Assembly (NCBI GenBank): GCA_038373885.1
Contig: JAWZYV010013006.1
Location: 1-64,000 of the forward strand
Direction: 5' to 3'
From: Cheiracanthium punctorium
Lineage: Eukaryota; Arthropoda; Arachnida; Araneae; Cheiracanthiidae
DNA length: 64,000 nucleotides
Each line of letters opens with the position of its first letter. Position 1 is the first letter of the stretch. The notes beneath the pieces were generated by a model, which had not been told where the DNA came from, did not search any database, and saw only the letters and a program-made list of their open reading frames with translations. Shown piece by piece: positions 20,206 through 32,828 of this stretch. A program made the position numbers and the translations under genes.

Positions 20206-20481
20206 CCCATTTATGCTTAGCGTCCCTTTTTTGGGACGGCATTTTCGCTATCAGTCGAAAACGTTATTTATTTTTCCTAGCCTTTATTCGCGAGCATTGA
20301 ACTTCAATTCCACAAAATATTTTAATATGGCCAAGTAGGATGTTGACATTTCAATTTTTATACATAATGATTTTAAATGAAATCATTCCTTGTTCAAAAA
20401 GTTGACATCAGAAATTTATCAATTACTGCTGGTGTTAGCAAAAATCGAAGAAAGTCGCAAAAATATCCAGGCACGAATGGG
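20206..20481. mobile_element. piggyBac-like MITE, second member
   Basis: CCCATTTATGC after TTAA (20202-20205), and GCACGAATGGG before TTAA (20482-20485). A subterminal hairpin GTCCC-tttttt-GGGAC follows the left end, matching the position of the TTCCC...GGGAA hairpin in 2728-3185. Confidence 0.7.
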
Positions 20482-20582
20482 TTAAAAATCAAGCTAAAAT
20501 AATGAATCATGAGAGTGAGCACTACTTTGTTTTTCCTTCAAATTACATGCATGTATTTACTTTAATGTCCACGTGTATCATA

Positions 20583-20807
20583 GGGTTCGTTTACATGTGC
20601 AGAAATGCGGAGTAAATCCCGGGACTTACACTTACACTGCTTTCTATCCCGCTTCCCCTACTTAGGGGAAAAAGTGCGGGGTAGAAAGATTCCTGGTCGA
20701 AAGGAGGGTTAATGCAGAGTCAACCCCGCTTTCCCATGATGTATTGCGAGTTTTTCCCTGTACTCCGCTTTAACCCGGGATTTTCCATTTTCACATGTAA
20801 ACGGGCC
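20583..20807. mobile_element. TA-flanked MITE
   Basis: GGGTTCGTTTACATGTG at the left pairs with CACATGTAAACGGGCC at the right. TA flanks both ends. The interior carries CGGAGTAAATCCCGGG and an inverted relative CTCCGCTTTAACCCGGG. Confidence 0.7.
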
Positions 20808-21117
20808 TATAGTAAAGAAACTGTCAATGAGTTCGTACTTGAATTAGTAACCCAATCACTACTTTACATACTACATTTTTATTACTTAAAACTACATTAA
20901 ATAACGTTTCAAAGCATCGGAAAGTTTAAAAATTGCATGATGTATACGGGAAGACGCTATCATCCGTAGGCCTCTTTGGATGACTCGTCGAAATACAGGC
21001 GCAGGCAGGCAGGCCTATTACTAATAGCGAAGGCCCCAACCTGACCATAAGCTGGCGCACGGTGTGTCAAATACCGCCAGGTGACGTCACATACAAAATG
21101 TCCTTTCTAGATGCAGG

Positions 21118-21455
21118 TCGCATTTTCGCCGATCCCAACCGCCCGCGCGAATACCGCGTCTGCGCATGCTCAGCGAGATCGAGAGACCGGAAACCGCACA
21201 GCTTTAAGGACGGTGCTGGCGCCATCTGTTCGGTGAAAATGTAGTTAGATTATTATTGTGATAATGGATATAGTGATAATGAATTAATCAATAAATTACA
21301 TTATCTATTATCTTCAATGAATATTTTTCAACGCTCATTTTAATGTAACATAATTTTAGTTAATGAAAATTAGTTTATTTTATAATAATCAAATAAAAGT
21401 GACTGAAGAATACACATATTGAAATGTAAATTTTATTACCAGATCTTCAATTTTG
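21118..21455 (-). repeat. inverted copy of the TSR1 upstream sequence
   Basis: 21120-21245 is nearly identical, reverse-complemented, to 32698-32828 (GCGCATGC, CGCGCGGGCGGTTGGGATCG complement, AGATGGCGCC). A second matching block, ACACATATTGAAATGTAAAT, lies at 21411-21450 against 32640-32675, with about 110 extra bases in this copy. It could be a duplicated promoter fragment or two copies of an unknown repeat. Confidence 0.75.
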
Positions 21456-22519
21456 CTTTAGCTGATGAAAAATAAAAGCATAAAAATGTTAAATTATAAA
21501 TTTAATTTACATATGGAGAGTAAATTAAGGCTTTTTAATGTAAATTTCTGAATTTTTTATTAAAGGTATTTTTTATTTAAAAAAAAACAATATTTCACAT
21601 TAGTATTATTAAACAGATTTAAAGTTTTTGCTTCTTAGTTTTAAGAAATTGTTTAAATCAAATGAATTTTTATAACTTTATGAAATGCTCAATTTCTAAT
21701 AATTTAGTCTTGATTTTTATTTGTGCATTTTGCATTTTAAGTTAATATTGCATAATCCACAGTTTTTCTATTTCAAATTTGGTGTAAACTTACCATAGGC
21801 GTAGAGTTATATCGGCCCGTGGGGCTCGAGCCCCCCCCCCCCCCCCCAATAAATTGTGAATAGGGGCTGAGCCCACCCAATAATTTACCACTAAATACAG
21901 AAAACTAATTTATACTGACATAAAAAAAGTATTTTAAGCCATTTACAAACGTTTAAAAAAAACCTTTATTTGTACTTTTAAAAATTTTCTTCTTTTGGTT
22001 TCAATCATGATTTAGTATTCATTGTGACGCCATGTAACACACAATGTTACTAATAAGCTGCCCTCGCCAGGCTCTGGTTAATTAAAATCAGATTATGCAA
22101 TGTAAAGTATGTAATGAAGAAAAGTTCAGATGTGTCTAAAATGCACTATCTCATCGAAAATGTTTTTTTTCCTATTGGATTTTTTTCTTTGCTTCTATTT
22201 TTAACTTATAACATGGCAGAAAGATACTAACATGGATACTTACCTTACATAGGTGTAGAATTCTATGGACCCATAGAGCCCCTTTATGGGCGCCTCCAAT
22301 AATTTACACTTATACATAGTAAGTCATAGCTGCCAACTACTACGGAATATAATTAACCACTTTTTGTAAACAGTATATTTTTAAATTATTTTTTTCAAAA
22401 TAGTAACCAGCTCGAGCGCACAGCACAAAAATTTTGCTATATTTTAAGCCGAAAAATCATGTAGAAAAAGGGGTTAATTCTATTCCGTACTAGTTGGCAG
22501 CTATGAGTAAGTTATATGT
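21456..22519. other. no gene seen; AT-rich with poly-C run
   Basis: Poly-C at 21831-21847 next to GCGTAGAG...GGGGCTCGAG, perhaps a decayed MITE end. A second similar GGTGTAGAATTC...CCAATAATTT block is at 22248-22310. Nothing bounded. Confidence 0.4.
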
Positions 22520-22527
22520 ATGTGAAT

Positions 22528-22696
22528 CAGTGGTGTAGCCAGAAATTTTTCATGGGGAAGGGGCTGGGGTACGACTTCTGCAACTCACATATATGTATAC
22601 GGTACTGGTGTATGATAAGGGAGTGAGGAATATACATTTTGTATGGCAAAAAATTCCTCATGGGAGTATAACCCCCCCCCCTTCGCTACTCCACTG
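22528..22696. mobile_element. hAT-type MITE, GGGCGTAGCC family
   Basis: CAGTGGTGTAGCCAGAAATT at the left and CGCTACTCCACTG at the right. The flanks ATGTGAAT (22520-22527) and ACGTGAAT (22697-22704) differ at one of eight bases. The left interior AGAAATTTTTCATGGGG is shared, inverted, with 42208-42379. Confidence 0.7.
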
Positions 22697-23086
22697 ACGT
22701 GAATATATGTGGTTGTGGGGCCCGGCCCCCCCAATAATTTTGAAAACTTAACGCTTATGAAACTTACACAGATATTTTTTTAAAAATTCATTGTTGCAAT
22801 TATATTATTTGCATATACATGAAGCAGGTATGAAACAAGAAATGTTTTGTTATTTGGAGTGGGTGTTAACAATAATAGGTAAATTTTAAAGTAACAATAA
22901 ATAAAAATAGGTAAATTTTATATCTAAGATTCCAACTCAATACTCAAATTACTTTTATCATTGGTATTACAAATAAAATTTTATGAAATTAAACATATAT
23001 TTCAGTCTGTGGTTAGTTATTTTTTTTCCTTTATCAAAAGTTTTACCGTAACACTGAAGACTACATCTGAGCTTCGCATGACAAAA

Positions 23087-23434
23087 TTTCAAGAAGAAGA
23101 TAAAGGATTTTTACCAGAGATGGATCATTCCTTTACCCCCCCCCCCCAATTCATTTGTAATTTTGAACCCATGTTTAACCTTTTCATTGCCATCATTGAA
23201 AAAATGCTACAGACTCACCTTCTATCTTTGACGCATGTTTGGAAGCTACATCGGTTAAGAAGTATTCTTCATTGTGCCTTTTCAATGATGAGAGTGAACA
23301 GGTTAAACTCTTTAGCAACTCAAGAAATTTTTAGGTTTACTTGTAGTCAAGAGAAGGATGTACCCGCAACTGCACTAAAGTCATTTCAAGTTAATGTTTG
23401 GGAACATGTTCTTTTTGGAAAAATTACAAAATGA
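23087..23434 (+). other. open frame of unknown nature
   Basis: The frame is open for over 110 codons from an internal ATG at about 23079, with normal-looking residue composition (TKFQEEDKGFLPEMD, VNRLNSLATQEIF, KDVPATALKSFQVNVWEH). It is interrupted by a proline run encoded by poly-C and ends in TGA. I recognise no family, and there is no clear splice context. It may be a remnant of an unidentified transposon protein. Confidence 0.2.
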
Positions 23435-24985
23435 GTGTCTGTTGAATTGGGATAAGATGACACTGGACAGTTTTTACGCAAGAAGAAAAAAAAATACAGC
23501 ATATTGGTATACACAGTCAGGGATTATTAAGAAAACTGGTGTTATGATATAATTACAATAAACAGGGGTCGATGCAAACGAAAACTGGGTCTGTTTTTCC
23601 TTACAATTTAATCTGTATCAATTATTTTAACAAAAAAGTGATCTTTATTAAAAATTGGTATGAAAATTCACAAAAATCAGTCGCAAAATTAGTATTGAAA
23701 TTCACAAAAATGGGAGCCTAGAAAAAATTCCTGGACTGACCACCGATAAAATACTTTGCATTAAACACACAGATAAAGAAAAAAAGCAATGTAATGTATG
23801 GTCAATATAAGGAGTGTTGACTGTGCCAGTATTATACTATTTACAATAGTAAATTGTAATAGTATTATAATACTGAAGTATTCTTTAGTATTAAAACAAT
23901 ATTCTTATATTGAACTCAAAAAAAAAAAAAAAAAATCCCTTATTACTGCGTGTCTATTGTTTTTCAGTAGCAGTAACATTCAAAGAAAATTGCAAAATTA
24001 TTGACATAGTGTCTTATGAACATACAAAAGCACAAGGAATGTAGTCTTTATATATAAAAAAAAGTTTATTTAGCAACAACATAACAAAACTAATACAAAA
24101 GAAATTTTGAAATAATGATACATGCAATTCTGGTAATTTATATAAAATAGTGAAGTGATTTGCAACATAAATACCCTTACTCAGTATATAGTAATACTTT
24201 TTAGTTTTCAATTATTTTATTGGAGAAAAAAGAATATAAACCAGAAACATTTTTTTCCTCTTAGAAAACAGCAAAAAACATCTCAAATAAAAGGAATATG
24301 AATAGAATGCATAAAAGAAATTTAAAACATTTGGAATAATAATTTACTTTTATTGTGATTCACACACATACATAATTACTTTAAAAGAAAATCTCATCTC
24401 ATTTTACAGTGATATATGTTTTACAATATAATCTGTGACTTTCTTTTTCTTTTTTAAGCATTTGAAAAAAATTTTGAAAGCTTCCTAAATTGATTTATGA
24501 GCCAGAAGGTATGTTTTTTCATAACATACAACACAAACAAAATTGTTTCTTTTTTTACATAGGACCCTTATAGAAGAGTGTAATCCTACTTTAAAAATGC
24601 ATAAAAGTAAAAGCATATAAATAATTAAAGTAAAATGCAACACGAGATGATAGAAAAAAGTGATTTCAAAACTTAAAAGCTTACCCTTAAGACGAGAAAT
24701 ACCAAATAAAAGCTTACTTTAATTTTGCAATAAATAGGTTATATAACACCATAATTATTTCTAGTTTATTTTAATACCACAAAATTGTAAATTAGAAAAT
24801 TTAACCACAAACACAGAGCACAATGAAAAAATATATACATATACAGTTGTGGAGGAATAATTGTTGTCATGCATGTACATATCATCTCTTATTAGATTTA
24901 GGTAAAATTTATTTAAAATTTGCAGTGTATTCTTCCACCAAGGATTGAATTTAAAAATTTATCCTGCATGCATGCATGCGCATTT
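23435..24985. other. no gene seen; AT-rich
   Basis: Poly-A at 23921-23935. No delimited element, tRNA or exon-like frame recognised. Confidence 0.5.
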
Positions 24986-24991
24986 AGATCT

Positions 24992-25265
24992 TAATTAAAA
25001 AAGACGATTTTAAATATATAAAATAAAGATTTATAAAACATACATTATTTATAAAACATAAAACTCTTATTTAAAAAAGATAATTAAAAAAGACGATTTT
25101 AAGTATACAAAATAAAGATTTATAAAACATACATTATTTATAAAACATACTCTCGTTTATTTATAAAACATAAGACTCTTGCATTATTTCTAAAACATAT
25201 TCTTGTTTATTTATAAAACATAAAACTCTTGCATTATTTATAAAACATACTCTTGTTTATTTTCC
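24992..25265. repeat. AT-rich tandem repeat (ATTTATAAAACATA units)
   Basis: A block AAAAAAGACGATTTTAA...AAAGATTTATAAAACATAC is duplicated (about 24999-25060 and 25086-25150). TATAAAACATA(C/A)..ACTCTTG units then repeat several more times to the edge of the MULE-like fragment. Confidence 0.75.
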
Positions 25266-25705
25266 TAAAGATTTATTTGCATAAACATATTTTTCCAAAT
25301 TATGTGGCATTTTCCTTTGCTGTTGTATTCCTGTAGCATTTCTTCTAATTTTTGAAACATTTTATCTCCTTCAAAATTACCATACTCATGTGAAAATTCC
25401 TTTTTATATAATTTATCAACTACAGATACTGTGGGAAGATAATGCCCATCAGTGGCAACTTTAAAATAATTATATCTGTGTTCTAGCATTAAATCCATTT
25501 TTAAATGAATGATGAGCTGAAGACAGATTGTGTCCCCGTCGAAATAACGAACATAATTTTTCCTTTGTATCTACGGACATGTCTCTATGTTTGAGGCTAT
25601 CAGCACAATGAATCGGATGGTTATGCTGGTTTTTAAAGGTAATAACAGCTGGGTAATCTTGAATTAAGAGGATCTGCTGTCTTACTCCTACTACCTTGTA
25701 CAAAT
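25265..25705 (-). pseudogene. MULE-type transposase N-terminal region, frameshifted
   Basis: On the minus strand an acceptor TTTTTTCAG precedes an open stretch reading DLYKVVGVRQQILLI, then NQHNHPIHCADSLKHRD and VDTKEKLCSLFRRGHNLSSAHH. The HNHP block followed by a helical ETKEK...GHSPSSA-like segment is typical ahead of the DDE core in Mutator-like (SWIM/MULE) proteins. At an A run near 25495-25500 the frame shifts and continues as LEHRYNYFKVATDGHYLP to 25265. The catalytic core and SWIM zinc finger are absent. It could be a broken transposase or the remnant of a host gene derived from one. Confidence 0.45.
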
Positions 25706-26635
25706 CTGAAAAAAGAATTAAAACATGAGTGCAATGTAGTTTATTTTTAATAAAATTCATGTGATACAATCTATATACGATAGTAAATAAGGAACTTGTT
25801 AGTTATCCACAAGGCAAGATTAAGGACCACAAAGCAAATTTTGGCAAGACGTAGTTATGACTGTTACACATGTTAATGGGGTCCTTTCATGTCGAGAAGA
25901 AGGACACCTCTGAATCAGCTGGTGTAGGTAAAACAATGTTAACCCGCCAATTTAATTGTATTGTTCCGCATTACGTTGTGGCAAAAAAAAAAAAAAAAAA
26001 ATTTAAATGATTTTTTTATCAGAGAAACCCTTATATCTTGTAGATTTTGGTGTGAAATAAATGGGAAAAGTCATAACAGCAGCTAGTAAAACTTTTATAT
26101 TGTAAATGAACCAGAAAGGTTTATATTGTAAATGAAGAAAAGGACATCGGCATTATCTGTGCTGTGATCATCGGTTGTTCCAAAGGATAAGTTTGTAACA
26201 GATGCTCGCTTTGAAAGGTTTCGTATGTATTTGTGTCTGTTCATGTAAGTGAATATGTATGTTTATGATGTTAAATAAATATGTTTACTTTCTTCCTGTC
26301 CAAATTAGATGGTTACTAGTAGAATTTTTTGATAAGTTATAATAGCTTTTCCGAGCTGTTGGCCATTAGGCTTAAAACGTAAATAAACATTGAATAAATG
26401 ACATCCCCAGTAGAAGAATTTTCTGTATCAATCTGTACCACCAGGATCAGAAACTAAAATTTATCTGTGACCTTAACGTTCCCTGAATAAACTACAATCA
26501 AAACTTGCTCATTGCAATAAAAACATGCAACCTTTTCGTACTGTGCAGCCATTTTACACAACTTGCATACACATCGGCAGTAGAGCAAACATGAACGAAA
26601 CACAAAAAACAGAATGATATTCTTTACTACGATAC

Positions 26636-26722
26636 CTTGCTTGTATGGTCAAGGAGTCTTCGTGGGAATATGTCTCTGTTTTCTATTCGCCAGATCTTGA
26701 ATATGTCTTTAATACTCTCCAT
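26636..26722 (-). other. candidate upstream coding exon of the MULE-like fragment
   Basis: ATG-initiated minus-strand stretch of 29 codons (MESIKDIFKIWRIENRDIFP and on) ending at a good donor AAG|GTATCG. It lies about 0.9 kb upstream of the 25705 acceptor. The splice phases do not match directly, so an intermediate exon is missing or the model is wrong. Confidence 0.25.
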
Positions 26723-26804
26723 GTTACATGACTTTCACTGCATAATTTATCCACCAAAATCTAAAAGGAAATACAGTAATAAAACATTTGCATTTACATA
26801 GGCT

Positions 26805-29800
26805 CAGTGGTGGGAAAAACTACTTTTTTTTTGTAGCGCGCTACAACTACCGCTACTTTTCGAAAAATGTAGTTAACTACAACTACAACTACTTTTTGAC
26901 AAATGTAGTTAGCTACACTACTTTTGAAATGTAGTCGCTACTTCGCTTCTTTTTCGCTACTTTTAGGAGACAAATTTTGTTAACAGATTCAATTTGCATT
27001 ACATTCATATTTAAGGATATTTATATCCTAATTAGAGAAAACTATCGATATCTAAAGCCTTGGTTTTCTACTCGCGTCCAGCGTGATTAATGACCTCAGC
27101 GGATGTCTCTCGCGTCCAAAGAACGCGTTTATTAAAAGGTGGTTTCCTTGTAGCGTTGAGCGCCGCAGATTTGGTGGACGCACGAAAGACCCCGGGCACC
27201 TTTTCGCCTTTAATTAGAAAAAACTATTGCTCTAATAAACAACTACCAGGCGAGTATTTGAGCAGGGGGAGGCGGGCCCCCTCCGAAAATGTAAAGCAAT
27301 TATTAAAAAGGAGCTATTTTGAAACATTTCTTTTAACTTTAGAACAATAAAGTTTAAAATACCGAATCGTCCCCCTCCCCCCGAAATGGAAGCCTATATA
27401 TACGCTACTGGCAACTACTGCTAATTATTGAAGTATTGCTGAAACTAATTAAGTTTTAATACCTCTATGATAAAAATAAATTGGGAAAGTGAGCTCTGAA
27501 AGCATGAAAAAAATCATGAGAACTAAAAAAGTTTTTAAAAATATAATAATAAAATGGATGTCTGAAAGGGGAAAAAAGGCCCGTTTTGAGACCCCTTTCA
27601 TGTTGTAAACATTCTACTTTCTTGAGCACAAATCAAAATTAATGAGTATAAAGGCCTTTTTTCATGACTTACCAAATTAGTGATTTATGACGAATGACCC
27701 GTGTGAACCATGTAATATTGTATAATTGTTTTAATTGAAAACATCACATACGATATGCATATTATAAAATAATGAAAACAATTACTAATTAAATTCATGA
27801 TATATCTATTTAAAAGATTGCATTAAAAAAATCCTCTATATATGTTAAAGAAATTTTAAAAGTTATTATCATCAACACAACTTTTTCTTTGTGTTAGGTA
27901 TAAAAGAATTTTATAGAATTATATTGTTATTTTAAGGCTAAGAGAGAGATAAGTCTCTAAGGATTTTACAAACTATTAATTATTAATAGAAATTCTCATA
28001 TTTTCGTATTAAATTCTGAAAATTATTACACAAAAAACCTAATAATTTAAATATAATAGACACTAAAATTTTAACGAAAGAAAGCAGAATTTCAACATAT
28101 TCATGGAAGACTGCCATGCCTCTAGTATAAAATAAAAACCACATAAATTTATTCAAAAACATGTTTATTAATTTTTAACAAGAGCTGGATCTCAAAATTG
28201 TTATCCACCAAACATGATCGTCGAGGAGAAAATACGTCCGATGCAATCGAAAACAATCTTTGTACAGATGCACTGGACGGCACGCCAGTGTTAGTTTTTT
28301 TGAAGGCTTCTTTCATATACGAGTACGCCGAAAGCGAAGATACCGGTTTAATTGGCTCTGACAAGCACCTTGTAAGTTCTTCCTCGTAACTATTTCGAGT
28401 GCATGCGAAAGAGAAATTAAAAAAACCAGAAAAGTCATCATCCATGGGCTGATCCTCGATACTGATATCTGAAGTTGTCGGAAACATATTCTGGAGGTAT
28501 TCCTCCATCCATTTTTTTGGCTTCGGTCTTCCTCTCCTCCTCAATCCAGAATAGTTTGAATCTCGGATGGAAACAAGCTGAGAGAACAGTTTCTCTGTCC
28601 CACAGCAAATGACTAAATCTCGTTTCCACCTGACGACTGAAGATTTTGCGCCCCCTCCTATTTTTTAAAATGCAACTAGGTAGCTTTCAAATACCATTTG
28701 GCGCCCTTGGCCGATGCAGCGCCCGGGTACAGTTGACCTTCCTTGCTCCCCCGTAGCCAGGGACGGCCCGACACGGTAAGCAAGGCATCGGAGCGCCATA
28801 TTCGAACTAAAAAACTAAGGAAAACTTAATGTGGAGCATAACACGGGGCTTCTTTACGTTTGCAGGGAGGCTCCACGTACCCTAGATCAGCTCTTGCACC
28901 TAGCTACGCCACACATTTAGCTATAAAAGCTTTCAGGGGTTAAAATGAGGCTTTCAACTTCAATAATATACGGACTGTCAAATATGCATGGTGCTCTGAA
29001 ACTCATTGGCAAAAAGTTAAAGAGTGGTAAAGGTAAATAAGACGGTTATGAATCACGTAACAATGTAAGGTTTGATAAGTCGTCCTCGAGTACCTGTTAA
29101 TAATTTATTTTTTCACAGAAAGTTCACTAAAATTCATTATTAACATGATTGATTACTACTGTACATTGACTAAAAGATTTATTATTAAACAATTATTAAC
29201 AGGTAAATGAAACCATTTCCGACATCCACAGTGCTAGATTATTCTGAACAGCCTTGGTAGAGATGGCGCCCGGTGCGGTCGCACCGTTCGCTCTACCTTA
29301 GGACCGGATCTGAAAACTGTCACTACAAACGAAGAACACTGTAACCGAGGTCAGCAATATTTTTAGCCCCTGAAATAATATCTTGGATGCATATGCTTAT
29401 ACCTTTTGTCCCTTTTCAACAAACTCAAAAAAGATAAGGTTATCAACTCGTCAAAAAAAAAAAAAAAAAAAAAAAATTGTGTACAATTTCTACATATTTA
29501 CTTTCTTTTTTTCAGTTTCAGGTTCCACGAAAAATATACTAATCAGTTTTTATACTTCTTTGAGACAAAAAACATTCCGAGTTATAGAACATAATCACGT
29601 GATTAATTAATGTTTGAAAAGCTACAATACTGCAGAACTGTCATTACTCTTGTGGAAGTTGAACACACCACCAGGACACAAGGATAATAAAGAGTGCCCA
29701 AACTCAAAAAAGTGCACTGTAACGTCGAAAAATGACCAAACCTTAATATAAATAAACTTAGTAAAACTAAGCATAAATAAAATTGTCGTTCAATGCATCG

Positions 29801-31312
29801 ATCATAAGGAGGAGGCAAAGAGAAAATTAAAAATGTCGGTGACTTTCCAGAAGCGGTCTCGATGCTTTCAAGAAAATTCCTGTGAGAAAACCGTAAGTTT
29901 TTCTCACGCTTCGTAGTAGATGGTGAGTGAGAGGATGAGGGGGGGGGGCTCGCTAATTGCGATGACTGACTATATATCATGTCAGATTTGAAAGGATATC
30001 GCCTAAAAGGAAGTTCACGGAATACTGGACACTGAATGATTGGCAATCATCCTGGCAAGTGGACACTACACTGTATTTATGGGTGCAATAAAAAAAAAAA
30101 GATCAAAGAAAATTAATGATGTTACAAAAGCATACAATTTACAGATATGTAAAATTCCTTTTCGAAAGCAAAAAATACTCAATTTTATGTTGATTTATGT
30201 TGCAAACACGCAATAGCAGTCAAAAATATGCAGACCCTGATCAGACATAGAAGGGGCCCCGGGGCAAAAAAAAAGGTTGTTTTGGGCCCCTATACTATTA
30301 CAGACATTTTAACTTATTTGTGATTGTTTTCTATTTTCCCAGCATAAAAATAAAACATTTCAAAATAATTCTAAAATTAAATTAAAAATTACCCATGTAT
30401 TTATACTCATTTAGAACAAGACTGTGCATTTAAAATTGATTTTAATATTTTTTTAATCCATTTGTATTATTAGCGTATGTGTGCGCTGAGTTTCACCTGC
30501 CAGAAAATTTTCTTTTCTTCATCATAATATTTAAAAACATGCTAACTAATGGATATTTTGTGATAAGTACATATGGCCATAAATTTTCAATAACGCCTTT
30601 AATTTCTATTTTATTGATCTAGTCTTAGAAACCATTATCATTGTGTTAGAAAGAAGAACAGAAAATAAGTCTCGAAGCCTTTTTATTGTTACACAATTAT
30701 GATATAGATAAAGGAAATTTAGCTTAATAAAAATTATTATTGCAGCATATATAAATTTAATATACAATAAATGGAGAGACTTGCGAGGCCTTTATTTTTC
30801 AGGGGCTCACGGGCCCACACGCCCGTGTGATAATGAGACTCTCGAGGCCCCATCAAAATAACCTCTGTTCAACTTTGGACCTCTCTTTCCTTCCTTTTTA
30901 GTCCTTTTTATGGCAGATTGGTGATTCTACAAATAATACTGAGAACGATAAAAAGAAAAAAGATGCACAATGTCAGGCTTCCGCTTCAGGCAAAGCAAAC
31001 CCCCTCCCCCCCCCTCGTGTGCGTGTGTCCCCTAGGAGGGGGGGGGCGGGGGAGAGATTGGGTGTCTTTCAAGCATCAGTTTCAGTTATGCTTGGAGTCA
31101 GAAGAGAGAGAAATTGCACCACGGGATCAATCGCCGGAAATGATGACACGGCAAAAGTAGCTTCCAAAATTCGCTACAAACTACTGTTTTTTTGTAGCGC
31201 GCTACACGCTACACTACTTTTTTAAAAAAGTAGCGCGCTACACTACAAACTACAAAAAAAAGTAGCGGCTACTGTAGTTTCGCTACAAGTAGCGCGCTAC
31301 TCCCCAGCCCTG
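26805..31312 (-). mobile_element. hAT transposon, 4.5 kb, with perfect 8-bp target duplication
   Basis: CATAGGCT flanks exactly (26797-26804 and 31313-31320). Left end is CAGTGGTGGGAAAAACTAC, right end is AGTAGCGCGCTACTCCCCAG then CCCTG. Both ends carry repeated GTAGCGCGCTAC and ACTACTTTTT motifs (four palindromes GTAGCGCGCTAC). A hAT dimerisation-domain fragment lies inside on the minus strand. The rest is decayed DNA with probable nested insertions, including a poly-A run at 29451-29476 and a CAGGGACGGCCCGAC end-like motif at 28758. Inactive. Confidence 0.85.
28149..28640 (-). pseudogene. hAT transposase C-terminal fragment
   Basis: The minus-strand frame opens after an acceptor-like TCGTCAG and reads VETRFSHLLWDRETVLSACF then HPRFKLFWI. 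It shifts frame in a GGAGGAGAGG stretch near 28540 and continues to 28149. The end has GVPSSASVQRLFSIASDVFS and SCLVDNNFEIQLLLKIN, the conserved hATC dimerisation motif. BED finger and catalytic domain are not seen. Confidence 0.75.
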
Positions 31313-31320
31313 CATAGGCT

Positions 31321-32620
31321 ACATAGTTATATATTTACTAGAAGTCAAAGCCCATCGTGGTGTGGAGGCAATTACAATGGGTTCTAGAAAAGATGGTCTA
31401 CACTCAATATATTCCATCTTTGTCACTTAAAAAAGAATAACTTCATATTCAATTTTTATTATGGTACATACCGAAATCAAAACTGCATTTTCCTATAAAC
31501 GCGCAAAAAGTTTTCACATTTGAAAGATTGTATTTTGCTAAGAAAATACATTCTTACATGAATATTTCATGCAGAGGAAATCATTTTATTTGTCAAAAAG
31601 AGTTAACTTGGTAATTGAGAAAAACTGTTGTAAACTAATTGGAATCGCAACTTTCCCTTCAAAACCTGATGACCAGGACTTCAGTATGATGCCATTATCA
31701 CTTTCAAATTCCAATACCAGATTTGTAACAACCCCCCCCCTCTCGGCTACCTTTTGTCCAATCAGGGCCTGATTATAGAATAGGGCCATAAAACCCATGT
31801 CTACAAAAAAAAAAAAAAAAAAAAAAAATCTTGGGCCTCAAAACTGCAGTACTTAATATCTAAAAAATATATAATTATTAAAAAATTCATGTTCTGGAAG
31901 AAAAAAAACTTTTAAAATTTGCCAGATTTATCTGTGAGTTTAAAATAATCAGCAGCACCTACAGCCATGCCGCACTGTTCCTGTTACCAGATGCAGAAAA
32001 ATTAATATTTTTAATTGTAAACACTTCCTGAATTTTTTTTGAATCCTTGGTGCAATTGCATAATTTTAATCTGTGTACCAAGTGAGACAGATTTTGTTTC
32101 TTTGATTTTGTTCTTGTTGATAAAACTCCTGTGTGTATAATACAGAATAAATAATGCCTAATTACATTTCTCATTATATATACAAAATTAACTAACATAA
32201 TATTATGAAACATCTCATTACTTTTTTGAGACATGTGTAGAAGAATAGATCAGATAGATATTTAAAAACAATAAAGTACAAAACTAATGGATGTATATAT
32301 TTAATACTTACCTGTTATATATATAAATATATATATATCAGCTTATTTTTTAAAGTTTTTTTATTTATTTATTTAAAGAAAAACAAACAATGTATGTAAC
32401 TTATTTATTGCATCCTATTATTACAGAGCAGTTACTTTTAGTTTTAAAACATTCAAAAAATACCTGATACTTACAAATTTATTTAAATCAACCGAATTTT
32501 TTTTTAAAATGTAGTACATGTAAGTAGAAAAATACCAGTATATTTGTTTATATTCATTATTGAAAATGTTTATTTCAAAGACCATATAAGAATAAATACA
32601 ATCAGAAATAAAAATAAAAC
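31321..32620. other. no gene seen; AT-rich, homopolymer-rich
   Basis: Poly-C (31731-31740), poly-A (31805-31828) and a TA-rich run near 32319-32338. Short frames only. Confidence 0.5.
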
Positions 32621-32624
32621 ACTT

Positions 32625-32828
32625 ACCTCTGCGATCTGGTAAAATTTACATTTCAATATGTGTCATCCTCTATATATTCATTATCATTATAATAAACTAA
32701 CTACATTTTCACCGAACAGATGGCGCCAGCACCGTCCTTAAAGCTTTGTGCGGTTTCCGGTCTCTCGATCTCGCTTAGCATGCGCAGACGCGGTATTCGC
32801 GCGGGCGGTTGGGATCGGCGAAAATGCT
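32625..32828 (+). promoter_or_regulatory. probable TSR1 promoter region; inverted copy at 21118-21455
   Basis: GC-rich island 32713-32828 about 220-330 bp upstream of the TSR1 ATG. Motifs include GCATGCGCAG (NRF1-like), AGATGGCGCC (YY1- or CTCF-like) and a GCGCGGGCGG stretch. There is no TATA box, which fits a housekeeping gene. The same block occurs inverted 11.5 kb upstream, so it might instead be part of a repeat that TSR1 happens to lie beside. Confidence 0.5.

Noticed and set aside
22961..23434. 157-codon frame as a real gene
   Set aside because: The start uses a non-ATG codon, a poly-C run codes prolines, there is no recognised domain and no splice context. Kept only as a low-confidence unknown.
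28758..29312. Separate hAT element from CAGGGACGGCCCGAC to GGACCGGATCTG
   Set aside because: The ends are only loosely complementary and the flanks (CCCGTAGC, AAAACTGT) do not form a duplication.
29603..30046. 147-codon minus-strand frame
   Set aside because: It lies inside the decayed hAT element and has Ser/Pro-rich low-complexity composition. No transposase motif.
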